Assembly (NCBI GenBank): GCA_003150235.1
Contig: QAMW01000044.1
Span: 1 to 64,000 of the forward strand
DNA: 64,000 bases
Origin: Bacteroidales bacterium
Lineage (GTDB): Bacteria > Bacteroidota > Bacteroidia > Bacteroidales > Muribaculaceae
Reading direction: 5' to 3'
Below, piece after piece: positions 44,953 to 52,460 of this stretch. Position 1 is the first letter of the stretch; every line of letters starts with the position of its first letter. A program made the position numbers and the translations under genes. The notes under the pieces are model-generated. The model was not told the DNA's origin. It did no database searches and was given only the letters and a program-made list of their open reading frames with translations.

Positions 44953-46152
44953 TCAGAATGCCAATATGGGTAATACTGAAACGTTCCGGTTTTTGTAAAC
45001 TGCGACTGTGTTGCCATGTTCGAGAGCATAAGCTACCTGATTCGGGTCATCACCCCATTCCGTCGATGACCAAAATGTGCCATATAAACCGTATGGATAT
45101 CTTTTACTATTTAGGTAGATTGTATCCATGCTTCTTGTTATGGTCTTACCTACTTTGTTTACAACATAGTCGAGCTGTGCAATAGACGGGATGAACCAAC
45201 CGCTGCTGTTATGGGGTGCTGTGCGACCTTCCCCGGTGAAATCACGACATGCCTTCGCTGCGGTAAAATAATCGCGTTCGGTAGTTTGCCATTCTTCGTA
45301 CTTCATGGATCTGGTGTTATCGAAACCATTCCATGATGAAGTAGAACATGCACCAATTGAATATAGAGGATCCTGCATCCAGTAGCATTTATCGGCAACA
45401 TGGAGAGAGACTGCATATCCGTGACATATTCTTGCGTCACCGTTATAGTAGTTATAAGGAAAGTATTCAGTATCGTCATCCGGATGTTGGCCGACATAGA
45501 ACACCACTCCTACACAACGTTTGAAGTCTTTTTCTCCGGCTTCTTCGGGCGAGATTACATATGCAAAGCCTGCATCCGTTGAGCATAAAAGCGAGCCGAC
45601 CTCAATATCTCCGTCCAGTCCGTCAGACCATCCGCAGTGAGGACATTTTCCTCCCTGACTCAAATTCCGCGAAATATTAATGCAATTTCCACAGAGATAA
45701 TACTTAGAGAAGCATATGGCGATTATTTCCCCATATGAGTTGTCATTGTTGAGATATTCCAAAGATGTAATGTCAAGATTGAAAGCGGGAATACCTTTAA
45801 TTCTGAATTCAATGGTATTATAAACGCCTTCTTTCTCTGAGCCGGCTATGCGCACCGAGCCTTCATCACCCAGTGAGACCGTATTTGGTTGTCCATCCCA
45901 TTCGGTGCGTGTAAGGTCCTCAACAAACCATTTGGCATTCCCGGCGGAACCTGCCGGTATTGCATACAGACCATCCGCGGCATTGCTTTTGACAAAGACG
46001 ATGTCGCCTTTATCATCAAGCACACAGCTCTTTATCCACTCGGCAAGTTCCTTGTCTTTAGCAGGGTCGGATGCTGGTTCCGAATCATTGGAACAGGATG
46101 TAAGGGAGAGGAATGTGATAATAACTCCAAACAGGTAGGTTACTATTTTCAT
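44953..46152 (-). CDS. Mosaic lipoprotein, family B head with zinc ribbon, copy 2
   Basis: A 399-residue lipoprotein (signal VIITFLSLTSCSNDSE). Head and ribbon are nearly the same as in copy 1 (KELAEWIKSCVLDDKGDIVF, YLCGNCINISRNLSQGGKCP, HCGWSDGLDGDIEVGSLLCS), while the tail is distinct (GVVFYVGQHPDDDTEYFPYN, ICHGYAVSLHVADKCYWMQD, NSSGWFIPSIAQLDYVVNKV, FWSSTEWGDDPNQVAYALEH) and ends VSVLPILAF. This repeats the family A pattern of constant head and variable tail. It is 2 bases from the legumain-like gene, so it is in the same operon. Confidence 0.8.
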   Translation of the reverse strand: MKIVTYLFGVIITFLSLTSCSNDSEPASDPAKDKELAEWIKSCVLDDKGDIVFVKSNAADGLYAIPAGSAGNAKWFVEDLTRTEWDGQPNTVSLGDEGSVRIAGSEKEGVYNTIEFRIKGIPAFNLDITSLEYLNNDNSYGEIIAICFSKYYLCGNCINISRNLSQGGKCPHCGWSDGLDGDIEVGSLLCSTDAGFAYVISPEEAGEKDFKRCVGVVFYVGQHPDDDTEYFPYNYYNGDARICHGYAVSLHVADKCYWMQDPLYSIGACSTSSWNGFDNTRSMKYEEWQTTERDYFTAAKACRDFTGEGRTAPHNSSGWFIPSIAQLDYVVNKVGKTITRSMDTIYLNSKRYPYGLYGTFWSSTEWGDDPNQVAYALEHGNTVAVYKNRNVSVLPILAF

Positions 46153-46154
46153 AT

Positions 46155-48287
46155 TTATTTCTTGAAATTTATAAATTCAGACATGTAGGATGTATAGAGG
46201 TTGCCATAGTTTTGGGCATTATAGACCATCACGTGACTACCTACCGTATTGATAAAGAGTCGGTAATACAAGTCGCGCATACCTATAGACTGATTGGCTC
46301 CGATCTGCTCTATGAATGTACTTGTGAAGCGGTTGCTCATCCATATTTTCATGTCGCTGTTGAACACATCGGCTTTGGAAGTTTCATCGCCGTTTGCAGC
46401 TGTTATGAAAAGCATGCCAGGTACGCCTTCGCATTTTTCAAGCACACCGCCCGAGTAACAAGCCTCTACCATCATAAGCAGCTTGCGGTAGCAACCCTTC
46501 CGGTTCATTTCCATGAAAACGGGTGCCAGCACATCACCGGTCAAGGCATAATATTCTTCATCCCAGCACATTGCTCCGGGCATACCATGCCCGCTCCAGA
46601 AGATGAAAATATTGTCGTTTTCGGTTGACTGAATCACTTCCTGAATCTTATCGGTAGTTTCGCCGTTCAATATCCGGCCGATATCCGCAGGCTTCAGGTC
46701 TGACATGCGGTAATCAATCTTTACGCCCTCATAAACATTGCTACCATTCGGCGTAACTCTGATTACTCCTTGATTGGGATTGGAACTATTGCGGGCAATG
46801 TCATCCTCCATGATAAGGACTATATGGTCATCGGTATAACCCGATGCTTTAAGACGCTGATAAATCGCAAGGACATCCGCCTGATGCCGATAGTTGGACC
46901 ATCCGCTTGAAGACGCCACGAGCAATGCCCAGTTTCCTTTGTGCTCAGGATAAGCTATATCTCCCGAATCATTGAAATCCTGCATCTGGGAAGCTTTCCA
47001 GTTCCACCCTGCAAGAGTGGCTTCCGTACGGTTGCCGCCGTCGCTGGTATTGTAATCGAGTATAATATATTTCCCGTTGTAAACCTTGAAGTTGTGATAA
47101 GTTGTCGCAAGGACATTGGTAAATACTTTCGCATCGAATCTCAAATGCCCGGAAGCTCCTTTCACATAAGGAGAGCGGCCCCGTGAAAGAGCATCCACGA
47201 CCAATCCCATGTCTTCGCCGGTCCAGCTACCCATGTTCATTTCTTTGCCTGACACTATAGCCCGCAGAGCCTTCTGCAGCGACACTTCAGGTTGCAGCAA
47301 TCTCATCCATGCCGCATAGCCTATGAGCATGGCAGCATCGTAAAGCTGGGCTTCGCCAAGTGTAGGAGTCTGATTGAAAAAGGTTTTGTATGACACATCA
47401 AAGCCAGACTCGGGATCAGAACCGAAGGCAACACCCTCCATTCCTTCAGCTTTCTCACCGTATATGGCGAGAACATCTGCGCCGTAAGCTGTGTCAGAGA
47501 ACAATAATCGTGGAGCGGATGCTCCTGCCTTTGGCTGGATTTTGTATGCTTCGAGCATTGGCCCCATCTCATCAACTTCTGAAGGAATACAAATGACGTA
47601 TTCCGCTCCCGACTGCATAGCCTGCCGTGTCATATCGACAAGTGTGGAATTGCTGTAAGCAAATACACCTTTGTTCTCCAGTCCAAGTTCCTTGGCTTGA
47701 AAAGCGAACCAGTCGATGAAGGTCTGGCCGTAACCGTCATTCTCCTTTGCAAGAAGAGTCACGCTTTTACCTCCGTAGTTGATGACTTTAGACAGCAGCA
47801 CCTCGCATTGGGTAATGTCTGTCTCTGTCATGGCCCACAGATAGCCTGTAGAGGCGTACGCCCGAACAAGCTGTTCTGCTGTTGCCAAAGTGAAGTAAGT
47901 TTTACCGGCAGGTGTGAGACCGGCGGCGAGTTCCTCTGCATTGGATGAGTAAAGACCGCCAATCACGGCATATATATCATCACGGAAGGCAAGATCTTCG
48001 GCGAGTTTCGGTATGTCGGTTGTTGATTCGTCATAATATTCGAATTTCAATCTTATACCCTTATCCTGATTCTTGAAAGCACGTTCAAAGTTGGTTGCAA
48101 ACATGCCGAGCGTCCTTTTCCAATGGGCATCAAGCCCATTTTCCATAGGGAGAACAACGGCGACGGTATGTTCTGTCCACTCTCTGCGATCACTGAGCCG
48201 TGGTTCATCCTTGTCAGAACAGCCACAAAAGCACAGCAGACAGATGAATGCTACAATTTTTATCTCAATCGCCCTCATAATATTCAT
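46155..48287 (-). CDS. Periplasmic-binding-protein / legumain-like (C13) cysteine protease fusion
   Basis: A 710-residue lipoprotein (CFCGCSDKDEP). Residues 35-420 are a type I periplasmic-binding (branched-chain amino-acid receptor) domain: VAVVLPMENGLDAHWKRTLG, YAVIGGLYSSNAEELAAGLT, DMTRQAMQSGAEYVICIPSE. Residues 455-680 closely follow C13 legumain: WALLVASSSGWSNYRHQADV, DDHIVLIMEDDIARNSSNPN, NGSNVYEGVKIDY, IFIFWSGHGMPG (catalytic His) and LLMMVEACYSGG (catalytic Cys). It could be a protease switched by a small ligand bound to the first domain. Legumains cut after Asn or Asp, or join peptides. Neighbours are a second binding-protein gene and the lectin-like lipoproteins, which are possible substrates. 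Confidence 0.85.
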   Translation of the reverse strand: MNIMRAIEIKIVAFICLLCFCGCSDKDEPRLSDRREWTEHTVAVVLPMENGLDAHWKRTLGMFATNFERAFKNQDKGIRLKFEYYDESTTDIPKLAEDLAFRDDIYAVIGGLYSSNAEELAAGLTPAGKTYFTLATAEQLVRAYASTGYLWAMTETDITQCEVLLSKVINYGGKSVTLLAKENDGYGQTFIDWFAFQAKELGLENKGVFAYSNSTLVDMTRQAMQSGAEYVICIPSEVDEMGPMLEAYKIQPKAGASAPRLLFSDTAYGADVLAIYGEKAEGMEGVAFGSDPESGFDVSYKTFFNQTPTLGEAQLYDAAMLIGYAAWMRLLQPEVSLQKALRAIVSGKEMNMGSWTGEDMGLVVDALSRGRSPYVKGASGHLRFDAKVFTNVLATTYHNFKVYNGKYIILDYNTSDGGNRTEATLAGWNWKASQMQDFNDSGDIAYPEHKGNWALLVASSSGWSNYRHQADVLAIYQRLKASGYTDDHIVLIMEDDIARNSSNPNQGVIRVTPNGSNVYEGVKIDYRMSDLKPADIGRILNGETTDKIQEVIQSTENDNIFIFWSGHGMPGAMCWDEEYYALTGDVLAPVFMEMNRKGCYRKLLMMVEACYSGGVLEKCEGVPGMLFITAANGDETSKADVFNSDMKIWMSNRFTSTFIEQIGANQSIGMRDLYYRLFINTVGSHVMVYNAQNYGNLYTSYMSEFINFKK

Positions 48288-49299
48288 TTTCTTTTGTTAT
48301 CGCCTGCTGACGAATTTGCTCCATGATATCTTTAAACTCAGCCTCATACAAAGGCGAAAGTTCCCAGTCGGAATAACCGCTTTCCAAACCGTAAAGCTGT
48401 GCCTCGGGCATTGTGCCTGTCGTCGACCATTCCATAAGATATTCAAAAATCAGACGGTCGATTTCTTTGATTACAGAGCCCGTGATTTTATTGGAAAGCC
48501 CGCTTTGGTCTATGTCCATTCCGGCAAGAAAAGGTGAATCTTCATTTTCGCGTGAATAGCGGTATATACCCGCGTTTGAACCTCCGGCAACAGGAAATAT
48601 ATAACCGTATTCCCTTGACCAGTCGCTCATCTTTTGATATGTGAGAGAAGACTGAATATATCCGGTCCAGTCATCGGCAAGATATTCGACATCACATTCT
48701 CCCTGAAATCCGGCAATAAACCCGTCTCTGGCAATCCCTATCGGACTGTCGGAGTCATTGGCAAGCAACGCCAAAGCTTTTTTATCACCGCAACACAGAG
48801 ATGCGGTTGCCCCGGCGAGATATGAGGCGCCATACATAGAAATCTGGAATGTGTGGATGTTTGGATCGCTGTATCGTTTTCGACTCTCAAACAGCAGGAT
48901 ACTTTTATTGGCGGTAAGGCTGTGTTCTTTGAGATATCTCTCCGCTATAGGTTCATAGTCACTTGTTGCAAGCACGAAAAGAACAGGAATGTTGCTTTCA
49001 GGTCGCACAAGCCAATCGGAAAATATTTTCTCCGCCTCATCAAGTGACTCGGGAGAATAGATGTATATGTCGGTTTCAGGTTGATCCAACTTGAAACGCT
49101 GCACCCCTTCGAGGATACAATCGTTATAGCTCATATCGCCGAGACCTCCCGGTGAGAATAGGAAAACAATCTGAGGATGGGAAGATTCTAATTCCTGTTC
49201 ATCCGAAGATTGGCAAGACGTAAATAATAAAACGCTTAGTATAGTCCAAATTGCGAATCCGTAAATGTTATGAATTGTATGTTGAATGGTTCGATGCAT
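48265..49299 (-). CDS. BMP-family (PnrA-like) substrate-binding lipoprotein
   Basis: A 344-residue lipoprotein (signal ILSVLLFTSCQSSDEQ). The fold is that of the basic-membrane-protein family: IVFLFSPGGLGDMSYNDCIL at the start, SMYGASYLAGATASLCCGDK and GIARDGFIAGFQGECDVEYL in the middle, and VAGGSNAGIYRYSREN, then FLAGMDIDQSG. Relatives bind nucleosides for an ABC transporter, but no permease or ATPase gene is present. It overlaps the legumain-fusion gene by 23 bases, so both binding proteins are likely made together and may act as sensors. Confidence 0.82.
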   Translation of the reverse strand: MHRTIQHTIHNIYGFAIWTILSVLLFTSCQSSDEQELESSHPQIVFLFSPGGLGDMSYNDCILEGVQRFKLDQPETDIYIYSPESLDEAEKIFSDWLVRPESNIPVLFVLATSDYEPIAERYLKEHSLTANKSILLFESRKRYSDPNIHTFQISMYGASYLAGATASLCCGDKKALALLANDSDSPIGIARDGFIAGFQGECDVEYLADDWTGYIQSSLTYQKMSDWSREYGYIFPVAGGSNAGIYRYSRENEDSPFLAGMDIDQSGLSNKITGSVIKEIDRLIFEYLMEWSTTGTMPEAQLYGLESGYSDWELSPLYEAEFKDIMEQIRQQAITKENEYYEGD

Positions 49300-49339
49300 A
49301 GTTTATCTGAGAGTATATGCCAAAGGAGGGAGCTATCAA

Positions 49340-50008
49340 TCACTTTCTTGCTGATTGGTATGATTTTTTCACTTCGTCTCTTGATGCCTTTACAAGAGTT
49401 TCAGGATTGATACGGTCGATGTAAAGTTTCCCAAACAGATGGTCGGTTTCATGCTGCACGATAACAGCCGTAAATCCGCAGATCTTCTCCTCTCGTTTTT
49501 CAAAGGTTTCACCATCTATATAGCGGATAAGCACTTCTGTGAACCTGTGAACCTCTCCTCGGTAGCCGGGTATTGAGAGACATCCTTCGGGACCAAGTTT
49601 AGTCTCTTGTGATAGACTTATAATCTCCGGATTAACGAGTATCTTGAATGGCTCTCCCTCCAGATCGAATCGCTGAAGAATCACAATTTTACAAAGAATG
49701 CCTACCTGTGGAGCTGCAATGCCCACACCTGTATTTTCAGGATTGAGCACAGTCTTAAGCATCCGTTTGGTGAGTATCCGAAAATCTTCAGACTGCCACA
49801 TCTCCCTCGAGACATCCCTCGATTCAGTTCTAAGGAGGAGGGAATCTTCCGGATTATCAATAGTAAACAGACGCATCATTCCATCAGAGTCACCTGCATG
49901 GATTATCGTTCTCTCATTAGGGGAGAACTTTTCAGGGTTTTTACTCATTGCGTCAAGACTGGTCAGCATAATGAAAATCGATATTAAAATCGTTATAGTT
50001 GATTTCAT
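49340..50008 (-). CDS. Peptide deformylase with a signal peptide
   Basis: A 222-residue protein. All three deformylase motifs are intact: GVGIAAPQVGI (about 93-103), EGCLSIPG (about 141-148) and IVQHETDHL (about 184-192), giving Cys and two His for the metal. Deformylases remove formyl groups from new proteins in the cytosol. Here the first 22 residues (MKSTITILISIFIMLTSLDA) are a clear signal peptide, and an extra 50-residue lead follows. The gene is first behind box promoter P2, not among translation genes. So this is an exported paralog, perhaps acting on formyl-peptides outside. Confidence 0.87.
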   Translation of the reverse strand: MKSTITILISIFIMLTSLDAMSKNPEKFSPNERTIIHAGDSDGMMRLFTIDNPEDSLLLRTESRDVSREMWQSEDFRILTKRMLKTVLNPENTGVGIAAPQVGILCKIVILQRFDLEGEPFKILVNPEIISLSQETKLGPEGCLSIPGYRGEVHRFTEVLIRYIDGETFEKREEKICGFTAVIVQHETDHLFGKLYIDRINPETLVKASRDEVKKSYQSARK

Positions 50009-50042
50009 AAATGTGATGAGATATTAATCAAATCATATCGTG

Positions 50043-50120
50043 CAAAATTAATCCCGTCCCCTGACTTTGAATATGGTTTTGGATGAGTAGTCCTCCACAG
50101 AAATCACTCTTGTTCTCCAC
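50043..50120 (-). promoter_or_regulatory. Paired-box promoter P2, before the deformylase gene
   Basis: Two boxes on the minus strand, GTGGAGAAC (CTCCAC core at 50115-50120) and GTGGAGGAC (50093-50098), have a 22-base period with AAGAGTGATTTCT between. The -7 element TAATTTTG (50050-50043) lies 39 bases beyond the near box, with no TTTG at -33. It could drive the whole run from the deformylase through the lectin-like lipoproteins to 37673. Confidence 0.75.
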
Positions 50121-50184
50121 GGAAATCATCCACGATGATCTATGCGTTTGATTTACTGCGTATTTCAGAAGGAACACTAAATTG

Positions 50185-50272
50185 TCAGAGGCTGTCTCAT
50201 TTGTACTGACCCCTAAAAGTTAGACAAAAAACTTTTGGGGGTCACTTCACATTTGTCTGAAACAGCCTCTGA
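50185..50272. repeat. 88-bp imperfect palindrome, MITE-like
   Basis: The left arm TCAGAGGCTGTCTCA...TGACCCCTAAAAGTT mirrors the right arm (reverse complement TCAGAGGCTGTTTCAG...TGACCCCCAAAAGTT). The outer AGAGGCTGT ends and the inner GACCCC(T/C)AAAAGTT look like ends of known transposon types, with nothing between. It is probably a miniature inverted-repeat element or the fused ends of a lost insertion sequence. It would fold into a long hairpin and may also act as a terminator of the gene at 50307-50759. Confidence 0.65.
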
Positions 50273-50306
50273 AAGTGATTTCAAAGAGAATGGAATACAT
50301 CCTTGT

Positions 50307-50759
50307 TTATCTAAACGACCAACTTTCAATAATGTGCCTGACGCTGTGGGCTAAGTTTTCACTTTCGGGATAGCCCGGTTCGCATACTTGGAAGGTGAAA
50401 GGCATGTGATCGTTGATGCTGAACGCCATCGTATAATACGAGCCTTCTTCCGCATCTTTCTTGATACATATACGTCCGTTGTCGCCGGGCACCTGATAGG
50501 TGTAGTCTTGCCCGTCCCAATCTTTACCGATAAATGCCTTCACTACTTCCTTGGCTTTGGCATCGCTGTCCACGGGCAGCATTAAGTGGTCCAAGGTTTC
50601 ATTGCCATACAGTTCGCCCAAATGACTGTTGACTACAGATTCAATGTGAGTTACTACCTCATCGAGTGATGTGGTCTTGGGATCGTCATCGGAAGAGCAT
50701 GATGTGAACAGGAATGCGCACATCAGAAAAGCCGCAAGACTTTTAATGATTGTTTTCAT
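50307..50759 (-). CDS. Small lipoprotein related to the family B heads
   Basis: A 150-residue lipoprotein (signal FLMCAFLFTSCSSDDDP). Residues 70-130 (FIGKDWDGQDYTYQVPGDNG, ICIKKDAEEGSYYTMAFSIN, HMPFTFQV) line up with the family B head (TEWDGRPKTVSLGEEGSV, GVYNTIEFRVK, IPAFNLDI), but no zinc ribbon or lectin-like tail follows. It is therefore a stand-alone version of the head domain. It has its own box promoter, P3, and is followed by the palindrome at 50185-50272. Confidence 0.7.
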   Translation of the reverse strand: MKTIIKSLAAFLMCAFLFTSCSSDDDPKTTSLDEVVTHIESVVNSHLGELYGNETLDHLMLPVDSDAKAKEVVKAFIGKDWDGQDYTYQVPGDNGRICIKKDAEEGSYYTMAFSINDHMPFTFQVCEPGYPESENLAHSVRHIIESWSFR

Positions 50760-50827
50760 GATTTCTATTGCTCAATGTTATAATGAATTTGTTATTTGCC
50801 AATACCATAACCTGATTTTGGCAAATG

Positions 50828-50905
50828 CAAAGTTAGAGGGAAGGAATCTTGCTCGCCATAGTTTATATGCGATTGTTCTCCACCATTTTCACCAGACCTC
50901 TCCAC
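50828..50905 (-). promoter_or_regulatory. Paired-box promoter P3, before the small lipoprotein gene
   Basis: Minus strand: GTGGAGAGG (CTCCAC core at 50900-50905) and GTGGAGAAC (50878-50883) with a 22-base period and TCTGGTGAAAATG between. The -7 element TAACTTTG (50835-50828) is 39 bases beyond the near box, with no -33 TTTG. The gene begins 68 bases after the -7 element. Confidence 0.75.
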
Positions 50906-51040
50906 AAAATTATTTAGTTCTTGGCTAACCTACAATAATTCAAGCTATTCCGCGCATTCGCATACTCGGTTCCAAAATTGACTTCTGATAATGACACAAA
51001 CATTGATTTGAATATATCGTGGAAGTCGTGAATGAATTTG

Positions 51041-51118
51041 GTGGAGAACAAACGTGTTTCATATGGAGAACTATTCATCCTGAAACACCGCTATTGACTG
51101 TTATCTTGATTACCTTTG
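51041..51118 (+). promoter_or_regulatory. Paired-box promoter P4, before the gene at 51150
   Basis: GTGGAGAAC (51041-51049) and TGGAGAAC (51064-51071) have a 22-base period with AAACGTGTTTCATA between; the -7 element TACCTTTG is at 51111-51118, 39 bases after the second box. It is in the same orientation and spacing relative to its gene as P1-P3, although on the opposite strand. Confidence 0.75.
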
Positions 51119-51149
51119 CGCTGTAATAAACCAATCAACATTAAATCTT

Positions 51150-52448
51150 ATGAAGCATTTGATTCTTTTCTTGTCTGTGTTGTTGTCGGTAGCCTTCATC
51201 TCCTGCAACAATGATGATGCCCCGAAGCAGCCTGATTCGGAAAGTCAGGAACTTGTCGAATGGATTAAGCAGTGTGTGCTCGATGACAAGGGTGAGATAG
51301 CTTTCATCAAAAACGAGATTACAGACGGATTATATGCAATTCCTGCCGGATCTGCCGAAAATGCGGCCTGGTTCGTGGAAGAGCTGACTCACGCCAAGTT
51401 GGAAGGCGATGCAAAAACGCTTGATCTGGGAGATGGACTCGGTACGATACGAATTTCGGGGTCTGAAAAAGAAGGAGTTTATAATACTTTGGTATTCAAT
51501 GTGAAGGATATTCCTCAGTTTACTCTTGAGGTTGCCTCTTGGGAATATATCAACAATGACAACACTTATGGGCAGGAATACACATCAATTATCCTGAGAG
51601 GTTTTTATATCTGCGATAACTGCTCGAATCTTTCAAATATTGTTTCGAGTACGGATGGCAAGTGTCCGTATTGCGGGTTCAGCTATGAAGGTATTGAGGC
51701 TGGACTCGGCAATGCGAAAGTCGGTGATTTATATTGCATCACAAAAATTAGCAAGACCGGATATGTAGTTCCCTTTGAAAAGGCAACAGATCTGGATATG
51801 GCACGGTGCATCGGAGCGGTTATCTATGCCGGACATCACCCGAATGACAAAAGCGACTATTCTGCCACCGGCATAGGCTCCGCAAACTGTCACGGCTATG
51901 CCATTGCCAAGTCTTATAACCAGGAGCCACACATCAGCTGGGGACCGGAAGATCATGGCCTTTTCTTGTTTCCTGACTATCCGCGAGATGACGAGAATAA
52001 TTATTGGCCGGATGGATCAGAACCTGACAACCTCTATGTTACCCGCGACTGGAGCGGCTACCTTTACACTACCCAAATAATAGATAAGGCGGGTGGCAGA
52101 GATAAACTTGACAGAAACGACCTTTCCGGCTTCCCTGCCACGTATGTGGCTCTGAATGGAAGCGGAGTAGCGCCTGTCAACAGTTCCGGATGGTTTCTTC
52201 CGTCTATGGGACAGTTAGCGCAAGCTGTCCGGGAAAGAAACAGTCTCTCAGCAGCAGACATCTATTGGGAAAACAACCCCCCTGTCTGGTCATCCAACAC
52301 TGCAGCCGACTTCCAAAAGGTCTATATCTTGTATTTTTACTTCTCCTATAATTTTGATTCCAACCAAGTTCAGGATGAAGTGGAATATAAAGCACTTTCT
52401 CCATCTATTAAGAATGGAGGTATAGTACGGAGTGTAATCGCCTTTTAG
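51150..52448 (+). CDS. Mosaic lipoprotein, family B head with zinc ribbon, copy 3
   Basis: A 432-residue lipoprotein (signal LLSVAFISCNNDDAP), the only one of the set on the plus strand. The head (ELVEWIKQCVLDDKGEIAFI, WFVEELTHAKLEGDAKTLDL, SGSEKEGVYNTLVFNVKD) and ribbon (YICDNCSNLS ... GKCPYCGFSYEG) are family B but more diverged than copies 1 and 2. The tail is lectin-like (GAVIYAGHHPNDKSDYSATG, CHGYAIAKSYNQEPHISWGP, NSSGWFLPSMGQLAQAVRER, VWSSNTAADFQKVYILYF) and ends GIVRSVIAF. It is transcribed toward the AraC-type regulator gene, convergent with it (12-base gap). Confidence 0.82.
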   Translation: MKHLILFLSVLLSVAFISCNNDDAPKQPDSESQELVEWIKQCVLDDKGEIAFIKNEITDGLYAIPAGSAENAAWFVEELTHAKLEGDAKTLDLGDGLGTIRISGSEKEGVYNTLVFNVKDIPQFTLEVASWEYINNDNTYGQEYTSIILRGFYICDNCSNLSNIVSSTDGKCPYCGFSYEGIEAGLGNAKVGDLYCITKISKTGYVVPFEKATDLDMARCIGAVIYAGHHPNDKSDYSATGIGSANCHGYAIAKSYNQEPHISWGPEDHGLFLFPDYPRDDENNYWPDGSEPDNLYVTRDWSGYLYTTQIIDKAGGRDKLDRNDLSGFPATYVALNGSGVAPVNSSGWFLPSMGQLAQAVRERNSLSAADIYWENNPPVWSSNTAADFQKVYILYFYFSYNFDSNQVQDEVEYKALSPSIKNGGIVRSVIAF

Positions 52449-52460
52449 CCGCTGTTTGCT

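Larger units (their letters stand above)
50760..51149. other. 390-base divergent control region holding promoters P3 and P4
   Basis: No gene lies between the minus-strand lipoprotein at 50307 and the plus-strand lectin-like lipoprotein at 51150. The region holds two complete copies of the box promoter facing away from each other (50828-50905 minus, 51041-51118 plus). Confidence 0.7.

Noticed and set aside
38553..52448. Diversity-generating retroelement with lectin-like target proteins
   Set aside because: The tails have a lectin-like fold, but no reverse transcriptase, template repeat or accessory Avd gene is found in the window.
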